A stretch of 64,000 nucleotides of DNA from Thiodiazotropha sp040506975 (lineage in GTDB: Bacteria; Pseudomonadota; Gammaproteobacteria; Chromatiales; Chromatiaceae): assembly GCA_965211775.1 (NCBI GenBank), contig OZ242974.1, forward strand, positions 2,790,001 to 2,854,000. Direction: 5' to 3'. Positions within the stretch are counted from its first letter, which is position 1, and every line of letters starts with the position of its first letter. The notes under the pieces were generated by a model. It searched no databases. It was given only the letters and a program-made list of their open reading frames with translations, and had not been told where the DNA came from. Shown here in pieces: positions 17,256-26,404 of this stretch. The translations under genes were made by a program, and so were the position numbers.

Positions 17256-18512
17256 TCAAGTTGTTGCTTCGGTCTGCTCGCCTGAAACAGGTTGCTCGCT
17301 TTTCCGTGTTTGGTAGCGGACTTCTCCCAGCATTACCGCGACCGCACCTTTAAGCATGAAGGTAAGCAAGAAAAAACCGATTGCCCACACACCGCCGACA
17401 ACCATGAGTTCGATATGGCTCGGTGTATATTCCGCGAACTCGCCAATGGGTGTCGGGATCACGCCTGGCAGCATCAAGCCCATACCTTTTTCGATCCAGA
17501 TGCCGATAAAGGCAGCGACACAGATGATGGGCAGGAGAGTCAGGTTTTTTCTGATCCTGGGTATCAGCAAAAGCACGAATGAGCCCACCATCAGGGAAAG
17601 TGCAGTCCAGAAATAGGGCACCAGGCTGTTCAGGCCATTGTGCCCGAACATCAGATATTGCAGACCCAGGGAGTGCTCGGTGGCGGGATAGAGTTCGGTG
17701 ACGATCTCCGACATTGTCAGAAACAGGGCGATGCCGAGACACCAGACAACAATCTGGGAAAGGAGGTGGAAGGCCTCATCGGCAATCTTCATGGGTGTGA
17801 AACGGCGCACCAGAAGGAATACGATGATAATCAGCGAGGGGCCCGCGGCAAACGCCGTGGTGATGAACTTGATCGGCATCATCGAGTGGAACCACATCGG
17901 ACGCGCCGGCATGGTGTTGATCAGGAATGCCGTAACCGTATGGATACTCAATGCCCAGACAATGGCGATATAGACGATCGGCAGATAGAAGGCCTTGTTG
18001 ACCTCAGTGCCGGTATATTTTTTATACAGGTAGTAGAAACCGCCGACGATATTGAGCAGCAGGTAACCGCTGAGCACGATAACATCCCATGTCAGCATGG
18101 CATGGGGCCAGTTGAAAATGCCGATCACCGGGAAGATATGCCACAGGCGGTCCGGTCTCCCCATATGCGCAACGACGAAAAGCAGACACATCACCACCGC
18201 TGCAATGGCGAGCATTTCGCCAAGAACCACAATGCGGTGCAACTCTTTGTGCTTATAGACATAGGCGGGAAATACCACGGTTACCGCTGCTGCCGCCACA
18301 CCGACCATGAACACGAAATTGGCCAGGTAGAATCCCCAGCTGACCTGATCGTTGAGGTTGGTGACGATCATGCCATTGGCGATCTGGACATACTCCCCGT
18401 AACCCCAGAGCATGATGAAAAAGGACAGGAAAAGCATCCAGGACCAGAACAGGATGCCCCCGGTGAAGCCTGCCCGCAGGAAATCGACCACGAATTGAAA
18501 AAAGCGCATCAT
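17256..18512 (-). CDS. NrfD-family integral membrane quinone-interacting subunit
   Basis: 418 residues with about nine or ten hydrophobic helices. Family landmarks include the first-helix WMLFLSFFIMLWGYGEY, PAYVYKHKELHRIVVLGEM and HMGRPDRLWHI in the N-terminal half, the segment that holds the quinone site in PsrC/NrfD proteins. It starts 11 bases after the ferredoxin gene stop. In CISM-type complexes NrfD exchanges electrons between quinol and the Fe-S subunit. No molybdopterin subunit is encoded next to it, so this may be a quinone:cytochrome c oxidoreductase module like Qrc or Dsr complexes. Confidence 0.9.
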   Translation of the reverse strand: MMRFFQFVVDFLRAGFTGGILFWSWMLFLSFFIMLWGYGEYVQIANGMIVTNLNDQVSWGFYLANFVFMVGVAAAAVTVVFPAYVYKHKELHRIVVLGEMLAIAAVVMCLLFVVAHMGRPDRLWHIFPVIGIFNWPHAMLTWDVIVLSGYLLLNIVGGFYYLYKKYTGTEVNKAFYLPIVYIAIVWALSIHTVTAFLINTMPARPMWFHSMMPIKFITTAFAAGPSLIIIVFLLVRRFTPMKIADEAFHLLSQIVVWCLGIALFLTMSEIVTELYPATEHSLGLQYLMFGHNGLNSLVPYFWTALSLMVGSFVLLLIPRIRKNLTLLPIICVAAFIGIWIEKGMGLMLPGVIPTPIGEFAEYTPSHIELMVVGGVWAIGFFLLTFMLKGAVAVMLGEVRYQTRKSEQPVSGEQTEATT

Positions 18513-18523
18513 GAGATCTCCCC

Positions 18524-19552
18524 TTAATCCATGAAATAGAAAAACTTGGGATAGGTATTGAGGTCGGCCCGCAGGCGGAACACTTTCTTTTTTGCCAGGA
18601 CTTTGCGGATTTCACTGTTCGGATCCAACAGGTTGCCGAACTTGCGGGCGCCGACGGGACATACCTCGACACAAGCAGTCCAGCGGCCTTTGCGGGTACG
18701 CTGGATACAGAAGCTGCATTTCTCGACGACACCTTTCATACGCGGGCGGTTGCCAAGATAGTGGGTATTGGGATTCATCTCTTCCTTCGGCAGATTGGGT
18801 TCGCCCCAATTGAAGCGCCGGGCCCAATAGGGACAGGCGCCGATGCACATGCGACAGCCGATACACCAGTTGTAATCGATAACCACGATGCCGTCGGGAT
18901 CACGGTAGGTGGTACGTACCGGACAGACCTTCACACAAGGCGGTTTTTCACACTGCATGCATTGCATGGGAAAGTAGAAGGCGTCCTTTTCCGGCACCTG
19001 TTCCGGTTCATAATAGTGCTGGCCTTCAAGCACCACTCCCGCGGGTTTGTAGGCGTTGCCGCCGACCTGAACGCCGTATGCATCCGGGTAGCCGTGTTGA
19101 TCCCTGCCCGCTTCGGAGAAATTACCCTTTTCCATGCGTAAGACGCGAATCCACTCGATCTGCTGTTCGTCGCCACGGGATTGGTTGTTCTCCGCCACGC
19201 AGGCCTTGACACACCGACGGCAACCGATGCATTTCTGGATGTTGAGCGCATATCCAAACAAAACGCCCTCCATGGAGGCTGCGTCGTCGACGATGACTTT
19301 TTTACCGTATTCCTCTGAATAACGGGTTTCGAGGCGGTCGATAGCCTCCTTTTTTTCCTCATCCGTCATCAGCCGATAGTTTTTCTGGAAATGTTCCGCC
19401 CATGTGACATTTGCTTTCGCCGGTTTGGGATCGGACAGCAGCATCGCCGCGCCGGATAGTGATGCCACCGTGTAGTTGCCCGCACTGCGCAGAAAATCAC
19501 GGCGGGTGGTGGGTTTGCTATCGTTTTCTTTGCTCTCTTCTTGTTTGGGCAT
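18524..19552 (-). CDS. Tat-exported four-cluster ferredoxin subunit (DsrO/PsrB-like)
   Basis: 342 residues. The N-terminus has the twin-arginine motif TRRDFLRSAGNYTV, so the protein is exported folded. Four Fe-S cysteine groups follow: CIGCRRCVKAC, CMQCEKPPCVKVCP, CIGCRMCIGACP and CSFCIQRTRKGRWTACVEVCP. It would wire electrons between the NrfD subunit and the multihaem cytochrome. An N-terminal element YRLMTDEEKKEAIDRLE resembles the tail of the small Tat protein encoded just upstream. Best described as a DsrO-type subunit of a respiratory complex. Confidence 0.9.
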   Translation of the reverse strand: MPKQEESKENDSKPTTRRDFLRSAGNYTVASLSGAAMLLSDPKPAKANVTWAEHFQKNYRLMTDEEKKEAIDRLETRYSEEYGKKVIVDDAASMEGVLFGYALNIQKCIGCRRCVKACVAENNQSRGDEQQIEWIRVLRMEKGNFSEAGRDQHGYPDAYGVQVGGNAYKPAGVVLEGQHYYEPEQVPEKDAFYFPMQCMQCEKPPCVKVCPVRTTYRDPDGIVVIDYNWCIGCRMCIGACPYWARRFNWGEPNLPKEEMNPNTHYLGNRPRMKGVVEKCSFCIQRTRKGRWTACVEVCPVGARKFGNLLDPNSEIRKVLAKKKVFRLRADLNTYPKFFYFMD

Positions 19553-19605
19553 GGCTGTCCTCAGATCGAGTGGCTATCGGATAGACTGGAACAATCTCGT
19601 GATGA

Positions 19606-19941
19606 TCAGGATTCTTTGTTATAGGTATCGACGAATGACTGCACCATTGTGTCCTTTTCCTGATCAGTCATAAGCACATATTCCCGTTGCAGGAGTTCTT
19701 CTTCACCCTTAACGGCGTCATTGTTATATCGCTGTCGCATGTCGGGCTGAGGCATGGAATCAACGACGGTCTTGGCCAGCCCTGTGGTGCCGGCGACGCT
19801 CACCGTGCTGATGGCTGCCTGCTTGAAAAAACGTCTGCGGGTAGTATCCGGCTCATCTGAACTGTCCGGCCGGGCGTGGTGTTGATTATCAGTTACTCCG
19901 AACAGCCATTTTTGCAGCGGAATGATCCATCTTTTAAGCAT
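19606..19941 (-). CDS. Small Tat-signal protein heading the NrfD operon
   Basis: 111 residues, starting MLKRWIIP after a GAGGTAA ribosome-binding site. A Tat motif TRRRFFKQAAISTVSVAG is in the middle, unusually far (about 35 residues) from the start. The C-terminal segment EYVLMTDQEKDTMVQSFVDTYN resembles the region after the Tat signal in the adjacent ferredoxin subunit. There are no cysteines for a cluster. Function unknown; it is probably an accessory or structural subunit of the same complex. Confidence 0.75.
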   Translation of the reverse strand: MLKRWIIPLQKWLFGVTDNQHHARPDSSDEPDTTRRRFFKQAAISTVSVAGTTGLAKTVVDSMPQPDMRQRYNNDAVKGEEELLQREYVLMTDQEKDTMVQSFVDTYNKES

Positions 19942-20513
19942 CTGAATTACCTCTCGGCCTGTTTCAAGACTGTCAATACATTCCGCTATACCGATCAGCG
20001 GCAATCGGCAACGGTGAAGTGTTGTCGTTATAAAAGCGGAATACTGCAATCGCGTTAATTTTTGTACAGCGGTTGTATATCGGACGTGCAGGCCGATCCC
20101 AACAATATGAGCAATCCCTGTGCCATTCTGCGAGTTGGTTCGATATCCTATTGTTTATTTTGATAAAAATATTATTGATAGTTGTATTCAACAAGTGCCG
20201 GCCATTGGCTGAACCTGACAAATTGTCTGGTTGATTGATGAGCTTGTTGATAACCGTTTGTTATCAAAAGAAAAAAAATATGCCAATTTGGCGTACCGAA
20301 AAATATGGTGAGCGGATGGCTGCTGGTGCAAGAATACGGATCGACGCCAAGCCTTGTCTGATTAAACCACCTGAGCAGCCTGTAAACAGTCTCTATTCAC
20401 GGAGAGTCAATTACGCGGTAGAAATCGGGCATGGGACTTTTTCCTGACAAAATTGGTAGCAGGAACATTGAATGGGATATTTAATCTCAGCGAAAAGCGG
20501 GTGAGAAACGGGT
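19942..20513. promoter_or_regulatory. Divergent intergenic region with a dyad at 20247-20267
   Basis: This 572-base A+T-rich stretch separates the NrfD operon from yjbQ. It contains TTGATAAC-N5-GTTATCAA (20247-20267), a perfect 8-bp inverted repeat that could be an operator, and a weak FNR-like TTGAT half-site at 20160. A short frame of about 70 codons (20235-20447) lacks coding character. No RNA gene is evident. Confidence 0.45.
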
Positions 20514-20921
20514 ATGGGTGAGACGATTCATTTGCAGACCGACAAACGCGAGACTTTAGTCGATATCACAGACCAGGTTGAACGAGTGCTGGCTCACAGC
20601 GGTATTGAACAAGGATTGGTGAATGTCTACGCGCAAGGTGCAACGGCGGCGATCATGATCCAGGAGAACTGGGACCAGAGCGTGCAGGCCGATGTGGTCG
20701 ACCTGCTGCGCAAGATGATCCCACAGGGCGTCTGGCTGCACGACGCCCAGGACGGCAATGGGGATAGTCACCTCAAAGCGGGCCTGGTTGGACCATCCGA
20801 GACCATTCCGATTATCGATGGCAAACTGGGTCTCTCACGCTGGCAGAATATCTTTTTCTGCGAGTTCGATGGGCCCAGGCGTGACCGTAGGGTTGTCTGT
20901 ACAATCGTGTCAGAAATATGA
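20514..20921 (+). CDS. yjbQ: YjbQ family protein (UPF0047)
   Basis: 135 residues, standard length. Conserved segments are LVDITDQVERVLAHSGIEQGLVNVYAQGATAAIMIQE and NGDSHLKAGLVGPSETIPI, then the LSRWQNIFFCEFDGPRRDR C-terminus. These contain the His and Glu residues of the family's metal-like site. The E. coli member has thiamine phosphate synthase activity in vitro and suppresses a thiE defect, but the physiological role is unsettled. An IS1380-family element is inserted 10 bases after its stop. Confidence 0.93.
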   Translation: MGETIHLQTDKRETLVDITDQVERVLAHSGIEQGLVNVYAQGATAAIMIQENWDQSVQADVVDLLRKMIPQGVWLHDAQDGNGDSHLKAGLVGPSETIPIIDGKLGLSRWQNIFFCEFDGPRRDRRVVCTIVSEI

Positions 20922-20935
20922 TGAATACATCCTAG

Positions 20936-22503
20936 CCCGCATGTTTCATCCGTTTTTAAATTTAGCCGGTGATATGGCCAAGCTTGGATGGTTTGCCCTC
21001 ACTGGGAACCAAACCTCTATCAAGCCCTGATTTTCCACCCTCCGGGCAGGCTCCCCCTTACCCCCATTGTTGATCAACGTGCCGGGGCAGCACTCTGCCG
21101 GGCTATCCCGGCTTGAGTCGTGCCGCCACCTGGAAAAACAGCGCCTGATAGGGATAGGTGCTGGAGAGCAGGAAGCGGATCCGTCGCGTGTTGCGAATGA
21201 TGACCGCCCCGATCTTGAACAGTTTGAGCCGGATCGTGGTCATCTGTGCACGCGCCAGTTCCGTGCCCTTCAGCGCGAGGCGCCGGATGGCCTCCATCAG
21301 CACATAGGCCAGACTGGACAGCAGTAGACGAAACTGATTGGCCCACCAGTAATGCGCGCTGGTGCGATCGGCGAACAGCCCCAGTTGCTGCTCCTTGATT
21401 CGGTTCTCCATGTCACCACGGGCGCAGTAGAGGTCATCGTAAAGGCGCTGTTTGTCGCCGGCCAGGTTGGTGACGATGAAGCGTGGATTTGGCCCCTTGT
21501 CGGTGACCTCCAGTTTGGCGATCACCTTGCGACGCGTCTTCCAGGTGCTGGCGGCATAGTGAAACTGAAAGAATTCCCGCATCTTCATGCCGGTTCGCTT
21601 CGCCAGTTCCTCAACCCACTGCATGGGCTCACGGATACACCGCAGCAAGGCGTCATTCTTGGCGATGCCCACGATATAGCCCACAGCGTTGCGCTCGCAC
21701 CAGCTGAGCATGTGGTGACGGCAAAAGCCGCTATCGCCCCGAAAGATGATACGCACTTCAGGCCAAGCCCGGCGCAGGCGTTTGACCAACAGCGCCAGAA
21801 TCGCCCAGGCATGCTTGGGCGCATCGATCCGGCTGGGCCGCAGATAACTCACCAGCAGTTGATCGCCACAAAAGACATACAGGGGCAGGAAGCAGTAGTG
21901 ATCGTAGTAGCCGTGAAAGAAGCGGCCTTCCTGGCGGCCATGCACCGGATCATCCGTGGCGTCGAAATCCAGGATCAGCTCATCGGGTGGTGCATCATAT
22001 GAGGCAATGAACTGCTCGAGCAGTAGGTTGTGGACATCAACGGCAACCCGGCGATCGACCCGGTTCTCCAGCCGACAAAGTGTCGACTGGCTGCCCAGTA
22101 CCTCCTCGCGTTCGATCGAGCTCTGTAGGGCCGGGTCGGTGCGTAGTGTCTGATGGTCGTTCAGATCTTCATAACCCAGGCAGAGCCCATAGACTCGCTG
22201 GCGCAACAGGCTCAACTGGCTGTGTTCAATATAGCGGGGATCTCGCGGGTCGGGGATGACCGCATCAACCGCCTCGAGCAATCCCAGACGCCTGTCGATC
22301 TCACGCAGCAGCAACACGCCGCCGTCCGAGGTGATATCGCCACCGGAAAACTCGGCTTGAACCTTACGGCGTTTTAGGGCTGGAAAATCAAAGGCAGTCT
22401 GGGTACAGTTTGTCACAGGCAAAATCCTTTCGATTACAGTGTAAGCGACTGAATTATATCGAAGTATCAGGATTTTGCCTTTTTAATGCGTGAAATATTG
22501 GGG
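20936..22503 (-). mobile_element. IS1380-family insertion sequence, copy A (1568 bp)
   Basis: The left end reads CCCGCATGTTTCATCC and the right end, reversed, CCCCAATATTTCACGC; 11 of 16 bases match. A 4-bp target duplication CTAG is at 20932-20935 and 22504-22507. The transposase is intact. It is in inverted orientation to copy B, 1.6 kb away. Confidence 0.9.
21103..22422 (-). CDS. IS1380-family transposase, copy A
   Basis: 439 residues from TTG (GTG two codons later is an alternative). DDE-type transposase with LDFDATDDPVHG and FRGDSGFCRHHML holding catalytic aspartates, then a C-terminal region with DDLYCARGDMENRIKEQQ. It differs from copy B at one residue (Glu versus Lys in KVQAEFSGG). 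It is uninterrupted and likely active. Confidence 0.95.
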   Translation of the reverse strand: MPVTNCTQTAFDFPALKRRKVQAEFSGGDITSDGGVLLLREIDRRLGLLEAVDAVIPDPRDPRYIEHSQLSLLRQRVYGLCLGYEDLNDHQTLRTDPALQSSIEREEVLGSQSTLCRLENRVDRRVAVDVHNLLLEQFIASYDAPPDELILDFDATDDPVHGRQEGRFFHGYYDHYCFLPLYVFCGDQLLVSYLRPSRIDAPKHAWAILALLVKRLRRAWPEVRIIFRGDSGFCRHHMLSWCERNAVGYIVGIAKNDALLRCIREPMQWVEELAKRTGMKMREFFQFHYAASTWKTRRKVIAKLEVTDKGPNPRFIVTNLAGDKQRLYDDLYCARGDMENRIKEQQLGLFADRTSAHYWWANQFRLLLSSLAYVLMEAIRRLALKGTELARAQMTTIRLKLFKIGAVIIRNTRRIRFLLSSTYPYQALFFQVAARLKPG

Positions 22504-22507
22504 CTAG

Positions 22508-22751
22508 TGCTAAAAGGATGCATATCTGTTTTACAAACTGGGACTCCGATTTCAGTAACACCCGTGGGTACACTATTTCATGATCTGCCAGGTAGTTCGG
22601 GTTAATGGCATCCGTGTAGTAATAAATTTTGGTTTTACTGGAGCACTGGGCAGTGACCGATTTAACCACTGTGATGTTATATGGTTACATGCAAAGGCAA
22701 ATATCTAAGCAAAAAGACGTTTTTGTTCTATGGTTGATAAAATGCGTAGAT
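22508..22751. other. Gap between IS1380 copy A and the HAF gene
   Basis: About 245 bases without a convincing gene. A 71-codon frame on the minus strand has no recognisable features. It is probably remnant sequence. Confidence 0.4.
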
Positions 22752-22778
22752 AAAACAGGCGACCTAAGGGTCGCCTGT
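22751..22778 (-). terminator. Intrinsic terminator of the HAF-repeat gene
   Basis: Read on the minus strand, a perfect 10-bp stem ACAGGCGACC / GGTCGCCTGT with a 4-base loop is followed by TTTTATC. It sits about 24 bases downstream of the HAF gene stop, the textbook position. Confidence 0.85.
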
Positions 22779-22801
22779 AGTGCTGTTCACTGGACGGGTG
22801 A

Positions 22802-24115
22802 TTATTTGTTATTACAACCGACCGTTTTGATGAAGTCTGTACCTGTTACGGGATCACCATCCAGTGTATGGGCCGATAGAGTTGCTTCCGTGTCACCGCA
22901 GGCAATGCCTGTTTCACCTGTCTTTACCTTGAAAACCAAATCCCAGTCGCCGTCATGGTCGAAGTCTTTAACTCGGCTTTGCACAGCTTCGGCGCCGTCT
23001 GGACCGAATCGAATGGAGTCAATGTTTACCATGCTGGCGTCAAAATCATCGGTTGTCAGTATGGCGACTTTGAGTTTGCCTTTGGAACGAGGGTTGACCG
23101 GGTTCTTCATATTGTGGGGTTTGATGTCAATCAGGACGCTCGTAGCATAGCTGACATTCCATAGCGTGGCGTGAACCTCTCCTGTTGCGGTCTCGCTTTC
23201 ACCGACAATCTGTCCTGTGGAATTGATGGCGTAGGCTTTACTGTTTGCGCCACCCAGTGTACCAAGTGATTGCATACCAAAATCGGTATGCCAGATGAAT
23301 GCCACCGTTTCACCGCTGGCCGTATCGCTGTGGCCGACGATGACTCTGTCATCATTGATATCACGCGCTTCACTATTGTCGCCCCCAAGCGTTCCCAGAT
23401 CGATCACTGTTATCGGTTCAGGCCAATAGACTGCATGAGAGTAGATCGGCGGCCCAACGAGTGAACGTCCTGCGATCCCACCCAGTCCGTTGATTCCATA
23501 GGCATCGGTGTCGAGCCCCGGTTGTAAATGTACGAGAGTTTCTAATGTGCCTGCCTGCCAACGGAATCCCGATATAAAGGAAACGAGTGTGCCAACCGCT
23601 TGTCCCGCATGATTGATATCTTCCGTGTTCGCGGGGCTGAACGGATCAGGATCCGTGACTCTTACGTAAGGCGGAAAGGGAGGATAAATAGGTGTGCCGT
23701 TCAGGTCCCAAACCACCCCGGCCAGATCCACACTGCCTGAGATCAACCCACTGTTATTGATCGCCGTCGCGGTGCTGCTGGAGTTGATGTCGTCTTGGGG
23801 TGGAAACGCACCCAAATCGCGCATCATACCACTTTCCCAAATAAAACCGTGATTGACCAGATCATTCGTTATTGTATTCAAGATATTCGAACGACCGACA
23901 ACCTGGTCGTCTTCGTTCAGGCCGAGCGCAACACTGGAATCACCTCCAGGTAGTGTGCCCAGGTCTTGCATCACGCCCCCTGTAGGGAGATGGAAAGCAT
24001 GGGTTTCGCCTGACAGATTATCGCTGCGACCAACTATGTTTCCGATATCGTTTATGTCGTGTGCAATGCTTGAGCTTCCACCAGGCAATGTGCCTAACCC
24101 CAATATTTCACGCAT
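22802..24115 (-). CDS. HAF-repeat protein, 5'-truncated by IS1380 copy B
   Basis: 437 codons. Many repeats of the type LGTLPGGDSSVAxxIN-x-DDQVVGRS (HAF repeats, after their His-Ala-Phe triplet) fill residues 5-330. The C-terminal about 110 residues (IDIKP-NPRSKGKLKVAILTTDDFDA ... DFDHDGDWDLVFKVKTGETGIACGD) form the beta-rich domain often attached to such extracellular proteins. The ATG and next five codons come from the end of IS1380 copy B; the native start and signal peptide are gone. The protein is therefore unlikely to be exported. Function unknown. Confidence 0.85.
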   Translation of the reverse strand: MREILGLGTLPGGSSSIAHDINDIGNIVGRSDNLSGETHAFHLPTGGVMQDLGTLPGGDSSVALGLNEDDQVVGRSNILNTITNDLVNHGFIWESGMMRDLGAFPPQDDINSSSTATAINNSGLISGSVDLAGVVWDLNGTPIYPPFPPYVRVTDPDPFSPANTEDINHAGQAVGTLVSFISGFRWQAGTLETLVHLQPGLDTDAYGINGLGGIAGRSLVGPPIYSHAVYWPEPITVIDLGTLGGDNSEARDINDDRVIVGHSDTASGETVAFIWHTDFGMQSLGTLGGANSKAYAINSTGQIVGESETATGEVHATLWNVSYATSVLIDIKPHNMKNPVNPRSKGKLKVAILTTDDFDASMVNIDSIRFGPDGAEAVQSRVKDFDHDGDWDLVFKVKTGETGIACGDTEATLSAHTLDGDPVTGTDFIKTVGCNNK

Positions 24116-25666
24116 TAAAAAGGCAAAATCCTGATACTTCGATATAATTCAGTTGCTTACACTGTAATCGAAAGGATTTTGCCTGTGACAAACTGTACCC
24201 AGACTGCCTTTGATTTTCCAGCCCTAAAACGCCGTAAGGTTCAAGCCAAGTTTTCCGGTGGCGATATCACCTCGGACGGCGGCGTGTTGCTGCTGCGTGA
24301 GATCGACAGGCGTCTGGGATTGCTCGAGGCGGTTGATGCGGTCATCCCCGACCCGCGAGATCCCCGCTATATTGAACACAGCCAGTTGAGCCTGTTGCGC
24401 CAGCGAGTCTATGGGCTCTGCCTGGGTTATGAAGATCTGAACGACCATCAGACACTACGCACCGACCCGGCCCTACAGAGCTCGATCGAACGCGAGGAGG
24501 TACTGGGCAGCCAGTCGACACTTTGTCGGCTGGAGAACCGGGTCGATCGCCGGGTTGCCGTTGATGTCCACAACCTACTGCTCGAGCAGTTCATTGCCTC
24601 ATATGATGCACCACCCGATGAGCTGATCCTGGATTTCGACGCCACGGATGATCCGGTGCATGGCCGCCAGGAAGGCCGCTTCTTTCACGGCTACTACGAT
24701 CACTACTGCTTCCTGCCCCTGTATGTCTTTTGTGGCGATCAACTGCTGGTGAGTTATCTGCGGCCCAGCCGGATCGATGCGCCCAAGCATGCCTGGGCGA
24801 TTCTGGCGCTGTTGGTCAAACGCCTGCGCCGGGCTTGGCCTGAAGTGCGTATCATCTTTCGGGGCGATAGCGGCTTTTGCCGTCACCACATGCTCAGCTG
24901 GTGCGAGCGCAACGCTGTGGGCTATATCGTGGGCATCGCCAAGAATGACGCCTTGCTGCGGTGTATCCGTGAGCCCATGCAGTGGGTTGAGGAACTGGCG
25001 AAGCGAACCGGCATGAAGATGCGGGAATTCTTTCAGTTTCACTATGCCGCCAGCACCTGGAAGACGCGTCGCAAGGTGATCGCCAAACTGGAGGTCACCG
25101 ACAAGGGGCCAAATCCACGCTTCATCGTCACCAACCTGGCCGGCGACAAACAGCGCCTTTACGATGACCTCTACTGCGCCCGTGGTGACATGGAGAACCG
25201 AATCAAGGAGCAGCAACTGGGGCTGTTCGCCGATCGCACCAGCGCGCATTACTGGTGGGCCAATCAGTTTCGTCTACTGCTGTCCAGTCTGGCCTATGTG
25301 CTGATGGAGGCCATCCGGCGCCTCGCGCTGAAGGGCACGGAACTGGCGCGTGCACAGATGACCACGATCCGGCTCAAACTGTTCAAGATCGGGGCGGTCA
25401 TCATTCGCAACACGCGACGGATCCGCTTCCTGCTCTCCAGCACCTATCCCTATCAGGCGCTGTTTTTCCAGGTGGCGGCACGACTCAAGCCGGGATAGCC
25501 CGGCAGAGTGCTGCCCCGGCACGTTGATCAACAATGGGGGTAAGGGGGGAGTCTGCCCGGAGGGTGGAAAATCAGGGCTTGATAGAGGTTTGGTTCCCAG
25601 TGAGGGCAAACCATCCAAGCTTGGCCATATCACCGGCTAAATTTAAAAACGGATGAAACATGCGGG
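24098..25666 (+). mobile_element. IS1380-family insertion sequence, copy B (1569 bp)
   Basis: Same ends as copy A, in opposite orientation. The flanking tetranucleotides are CTAA on the left and TTAG on the right, so there is no direct target duplication. The left end cuts the HAF-repeat gene. No continuation of the HAF gene is seen to the right, which indicates a secondary deletion or rearrangement after insertion. Confidence 0.9.
24179..25498 (+). CDS. IS1380-family transposase, copy B
   Basis: 439 residues, near-identical to copy A. The Lys variant occurs in KVQAKFSGG. The DDE motifs are intact. It starts at TTG or at the GTG two codons later, behind a GGAT stretch. Confidence 0.95.
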   Translation: MPVTNCTQTAFDFPALKRRKVQAKFSGGDITSDGGVLLLREIDRRLGLLEAVDAVIPDPRDPRYIEHSQLSLLRQRVYGLCLGYEDLNDHQTLRTDPALQSSIEREEVLGSQSTLCRLENRVDRRVAVDVHNLLLEQFIASYDAPPDELILDFDATDDPVHGRQEGRFFHGYYDHYCFLPLYVFCGDQLLVSYLRPSRIDAPKHAWAILALLVKRLRRAWPEVRIIFRGDSGFCRHHMLSWCERNAVGYIVGIAKNDALLRCIREPMQWVEELAKRTGMKMREFFQFHYAASTWKTRRKVIAKLEVTDKGPNPRFIVTNLAGDKQRLYDDLYCARGDMENRIKEQQLGLFADRTSAHYWWANQFRLLLSSLAYVLMEAIRRLALKGTELARAQMTTIRLKLFKIGAVIIRNTRRIRFLLSSTYPYQALFFQVAARLKPG

Positions 25667-26404
25667 TTAGCCGGATTAGTGTTAACAGGCCCTAGTGAGT
25701 CGTGCCTTGACGTTGGGATCGCCATCATGGTTTATATGTTATAAGAAAGCGCTATATCCTTGTTTAGAGATCGATATACAAGTGGGTTTGTTTCCGATCT
25801 CAAGATAATCGATGTAAAGCGTGATTTTAACGGCGGGCTCGTTATTTGGTGAATGAGTGGCTATGATCGACAAAGATGATTTCGTCGGTGTCGAAACCGA
25901 ACAATTTAGCGTGATCGAGAAAACGTTTAATAATCTTTTTGCCGATATTGGGGTTTCTTGCCAGAAGCCAAAGATAATCACGGTTGTATCCACTGACAAA
26001 GGCGTATTGGTAGTCTTCCCTGTCCAGTTCGAAGATTACATATGAGCTGTAGAAAGGGCCGAAAAATGAGACCTGCAAATGGCCTTTCTGCTTGTCACCG
26101 ACAAAGAATGCCTTGCCTTGCGCCTCTTTCCATTGCTTATCCTTGGTAGTGTATCCTCGGTTGATGACATCGATGCCGCCGTCTTTTCGCAATGCGTAGT
26201 TGGCGGTGACATTATTCAGGCCTTTCTCAAAGCGATGGTCCAGGCGTGCGATTTCGTACCATGTGCCGAGATGCCGGTCGATTTCAAATCCGCTGATGGG
26301 CTGGATGCCTCGAGGTAGCTGAGTACAACTTGCCAGTACCAGACAAACAGCCAACAGATAAACAATACGCCTTGAGATAGCTGCTCCCGCAACACAAAAC
26401 CATT

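Noticed and set aside
17640..18527. 295-codon plus-strand frame opposite the NrfD gene
   Set aside because: His/Asp-rich shadow of a transmembrane protein; the NrfD frame is the real one.
20160..20173. FNR/ANR box upstream of the NrfD operon
   Set aside because: Only one half-site (TTGAT) matches; the second half deviates at three of five positions.
20235..20447. 70-codon plus-strand frame before yjbQ
   Set aside because: No ribosome-binding site or known domain; lies in A+T-rich regulatory sequence.
22454..22669. 71-codon minus-strand frame between IS1380 copy A and the HAF gene
   Set aside because: No recognisable feature; partly inside the IS end.
24599..25249. 216-codon frame opposite the IS1380 transposase, in both copies
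   Set aside because: Shadow of the transposase; no domain, and conserved only through the IS.
20932..25670. IS1380 pair as one composite transposon
   Set aside because: Copy A has its own CTAG duplication on both sides, and the outer flanks of the pair are CTAG and TTAG, so there is no common target duplication.
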